A stretch of 14,371 bases of DNA. Source: Clostridia bacterium (GTDB lineage: Bacteria; Bacillota_A; Clostridia; Christensenellales; Aristaeellaceae). Below the pieces are notes generated by a model that saw nothing but the letters and a program-made list of their open reading frames with translations, had not been told where the DNA came from and ran no database searches. Below, piece after piece: positions 13,724 through 14,371 of this stretch. Numbering within the stretch: the first letter of the stretch is position 1; each line of letters starts with the position of its first letter. The translations under genes and the position numbers were made by a program. Location: contig JAFZQK010000044.1 in the NCBI GenBank assembly GCA_017620455.1, positions 1-14,371 on the forward strand, given 5' to 3'.

Positions 13724-14152
13724 GTGACGGAGGTCCGTTTTTACGATCAGGCGGACGACAGCCTGCTGCAATTCGCCGTCATCGCCGCGAAGACCGACGG
13801 CCGGTGGGTGTTCTGCAAGCACCGGGAAAGGGATACGTACGAAATCCCGGGCGGCCACCGGGAAGCGGGCGAAGAGATCCTTGCCGCGGCCAGGCGGGAA
13901 CTGTACGAAGAAACCGGCGCGCTTCAGTACGACCTCCGGCCCGTGTGCGTTTACTCGGTCACCGCGCCGGACAACTTTCACGGCCGGGAAACCTTCGGCA
14001 TGCTCTATGCCGCGCAGATCCATGCCTTTGAAAAGGAGCTGCACAGCGAGATCGAAAGGATCCTCATTACGGACCGGCCTGTGGAAAAATGGACGTATCC
14101 GGAGATCCAGCCGAAGCTGATCGCGGAAGCCGTGCGAAGAGGGTGCATATGA
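13724..14152 (+). CDS. Nudix hydrolase between carA and carB
   Basis: Protein of 142 aa with a perfect Nudix box at 44-66: G44-x5-E50-x7-R58-E59-L60-x-E62-E63-x-G65-A66 (GGHREAGEEIL then ARRELYEETGA). This is the magnesium and pyrophosphate site that cleaves nucleoside-diphosphate-X compounds. The rest is a small single-domain enzyme typical of 8-oxo-dGTP or NTP-cleaning Nudix proteins, but the substrate cannot be assigned. GTG start with GAGAGGG upstream, 15 bp after the carA stop and 68 bp before carB. An insertion here between the two subunits of one enzyme is unusual; the operon context suggests a nucleotide-pool role, an inference. Base use matches its neighbours. Confidence 0.92.
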   Translation: MTEVRFYDQADDSLLQFAVIAAKTDGRWVFCKHRERDTYEIPGGHREAGEEILAAARRELYEETGALQYDLRPVCVYSVTAPDNFHGRETFGMLYAAQIHAFEKELHSEIERILITDRPVEKWTYPEIQPKLIAEAVRRGCI

Positions 14153-14220
14153 TCCCTTCTTCCGCCGCGCCGGAGCATCCTGCACAACCTTGACACTGCA
14201 CAGTCGGGAGGATAAATCAA

Positions 14221-14371
14221 ATGCCCAAGCGGACAGACATCCATCGCATCCTGGTGATCGGCTCGGGGCCCATCGTGATCGGCCAGGCCGCGGAATTCGA
14301 TTACGCCGGCACCCAGGCCTGCCTGGCTCTCCGGGAAGAGGGGTACGAGGTGATCCTCATCAACTCCAACC
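14221..14371 (+). CDS. carB: Carbamoyl-phosphate synthase large subunit, N-terminus (cut by window edge)
   Basis: Only the first 50 residues are in the window. They read [19 protein letters not shown] and then [18 protein letters not shown], the invariant opening of CarB, the subunit that makes carbamoyl phosphate from bicarbonate, ammonia and ATP. GGGAGG lies about 8 bases before the ATG. It follows the Nudix gene after 68 bp, in which I see no clear promoter or terminator, so it belongs to the pyrC operon. Confidence 0.97.
   Translation, partial: MPKRTDIHRILVIGSGPIVIGQAAEFDYAGTQACLALREEGYEVILINSN

Noticed and set aside
12281..14185. 634-codon minus-strand open frame across carA and the Nudix gene
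   Set aside because: Shadow of carA and neighbours; no ribosome site and no recognisable domain.
14190..14218. Promoter-like TTGACA with TAAATC 17 bp away just before carB
   Set aside because: The ribosome site falls inside the spacer and the start of transcription would fall at or past the ATG, so it cannot make a normal leader. The -10 is also poor.

Overview
The window is GC-rich bacterial DNA with tight gene packing, AGGAGG-type ribosome binding sites and near-consensus sigma-A promoters (TTGACA, 17 bp, TATAAT). It carries a cysteine T-box riboswitch, NrdR-type boxes, a class III (oxygen-sensitive) ribonucleotide reductase and an OhrR closely resembling the Bacillus protein. Together these suggest an anaerobic Firmicute, probably a GC-rich member of the Clostridia. 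The species cannot be named from the sequence. I see no mobile elements, CRISPR arrays, rRNA or tRNA genes.

Left part, minus strand (1-3917): a promoter at 3889-3917 drives a compact operon encoding a TPR protein, a DUF4037 nucleotidyltransferase-like protein, a GNAT acetyltransferase and the radical-SAM activase NrdG. nrdD (N-terminal 231 residues only, running off the left edge) follows with its own promoter and two NrdR-like boxes. The activase lies upstream of the reductase, which is the reverse of the usual nrdD-nrdG order.

Middle part, minus strand (3976-9386): one promoter (7329-7357) and a T-box leader that reads charged tRNA-Cys control the serine acetyltransferase gene cysE and the cysteinyl-tRNA synthetase gene cysS. 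A secreted metallo-beta-lactamase-fold hydrolase gene follows, and the unit ends at a strong terminator (3976-4006). Upstream of it, a promoter at 9358-9386 drives a secreted phosphodiester-glycosidase-family protein and an Lgt-like membrane protein whose genes overlap by 4 bp. That transcript has no terminator of its own and runs into the T-box leader.

Right part, plus strand (9452-14371): a thiol-redox cassette comes first (TrxB-like flavoprotein, thioredoxin, two-cysteine OhrR-type repressor). The TrxB-like protein has lost the NADPH-binding motifs and may be a ferredoxin-dependent thioredoxin reductase. A pyrimidine operon follows (pyrC, carA, a Nudix hydrolase gene, and the start of carB), driven by a consensus promoter flanked by an 8-bp inverted repeat.

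Most genes here are recognisable. The less ordinary points are the divergent T-box antiterminator, the pyridine-nucleotide-independent-looking TrxB beside an OhrR sensor, the Nudix gene between carA and carB, and the paired repeats around the nrdD and pyrC promoters.
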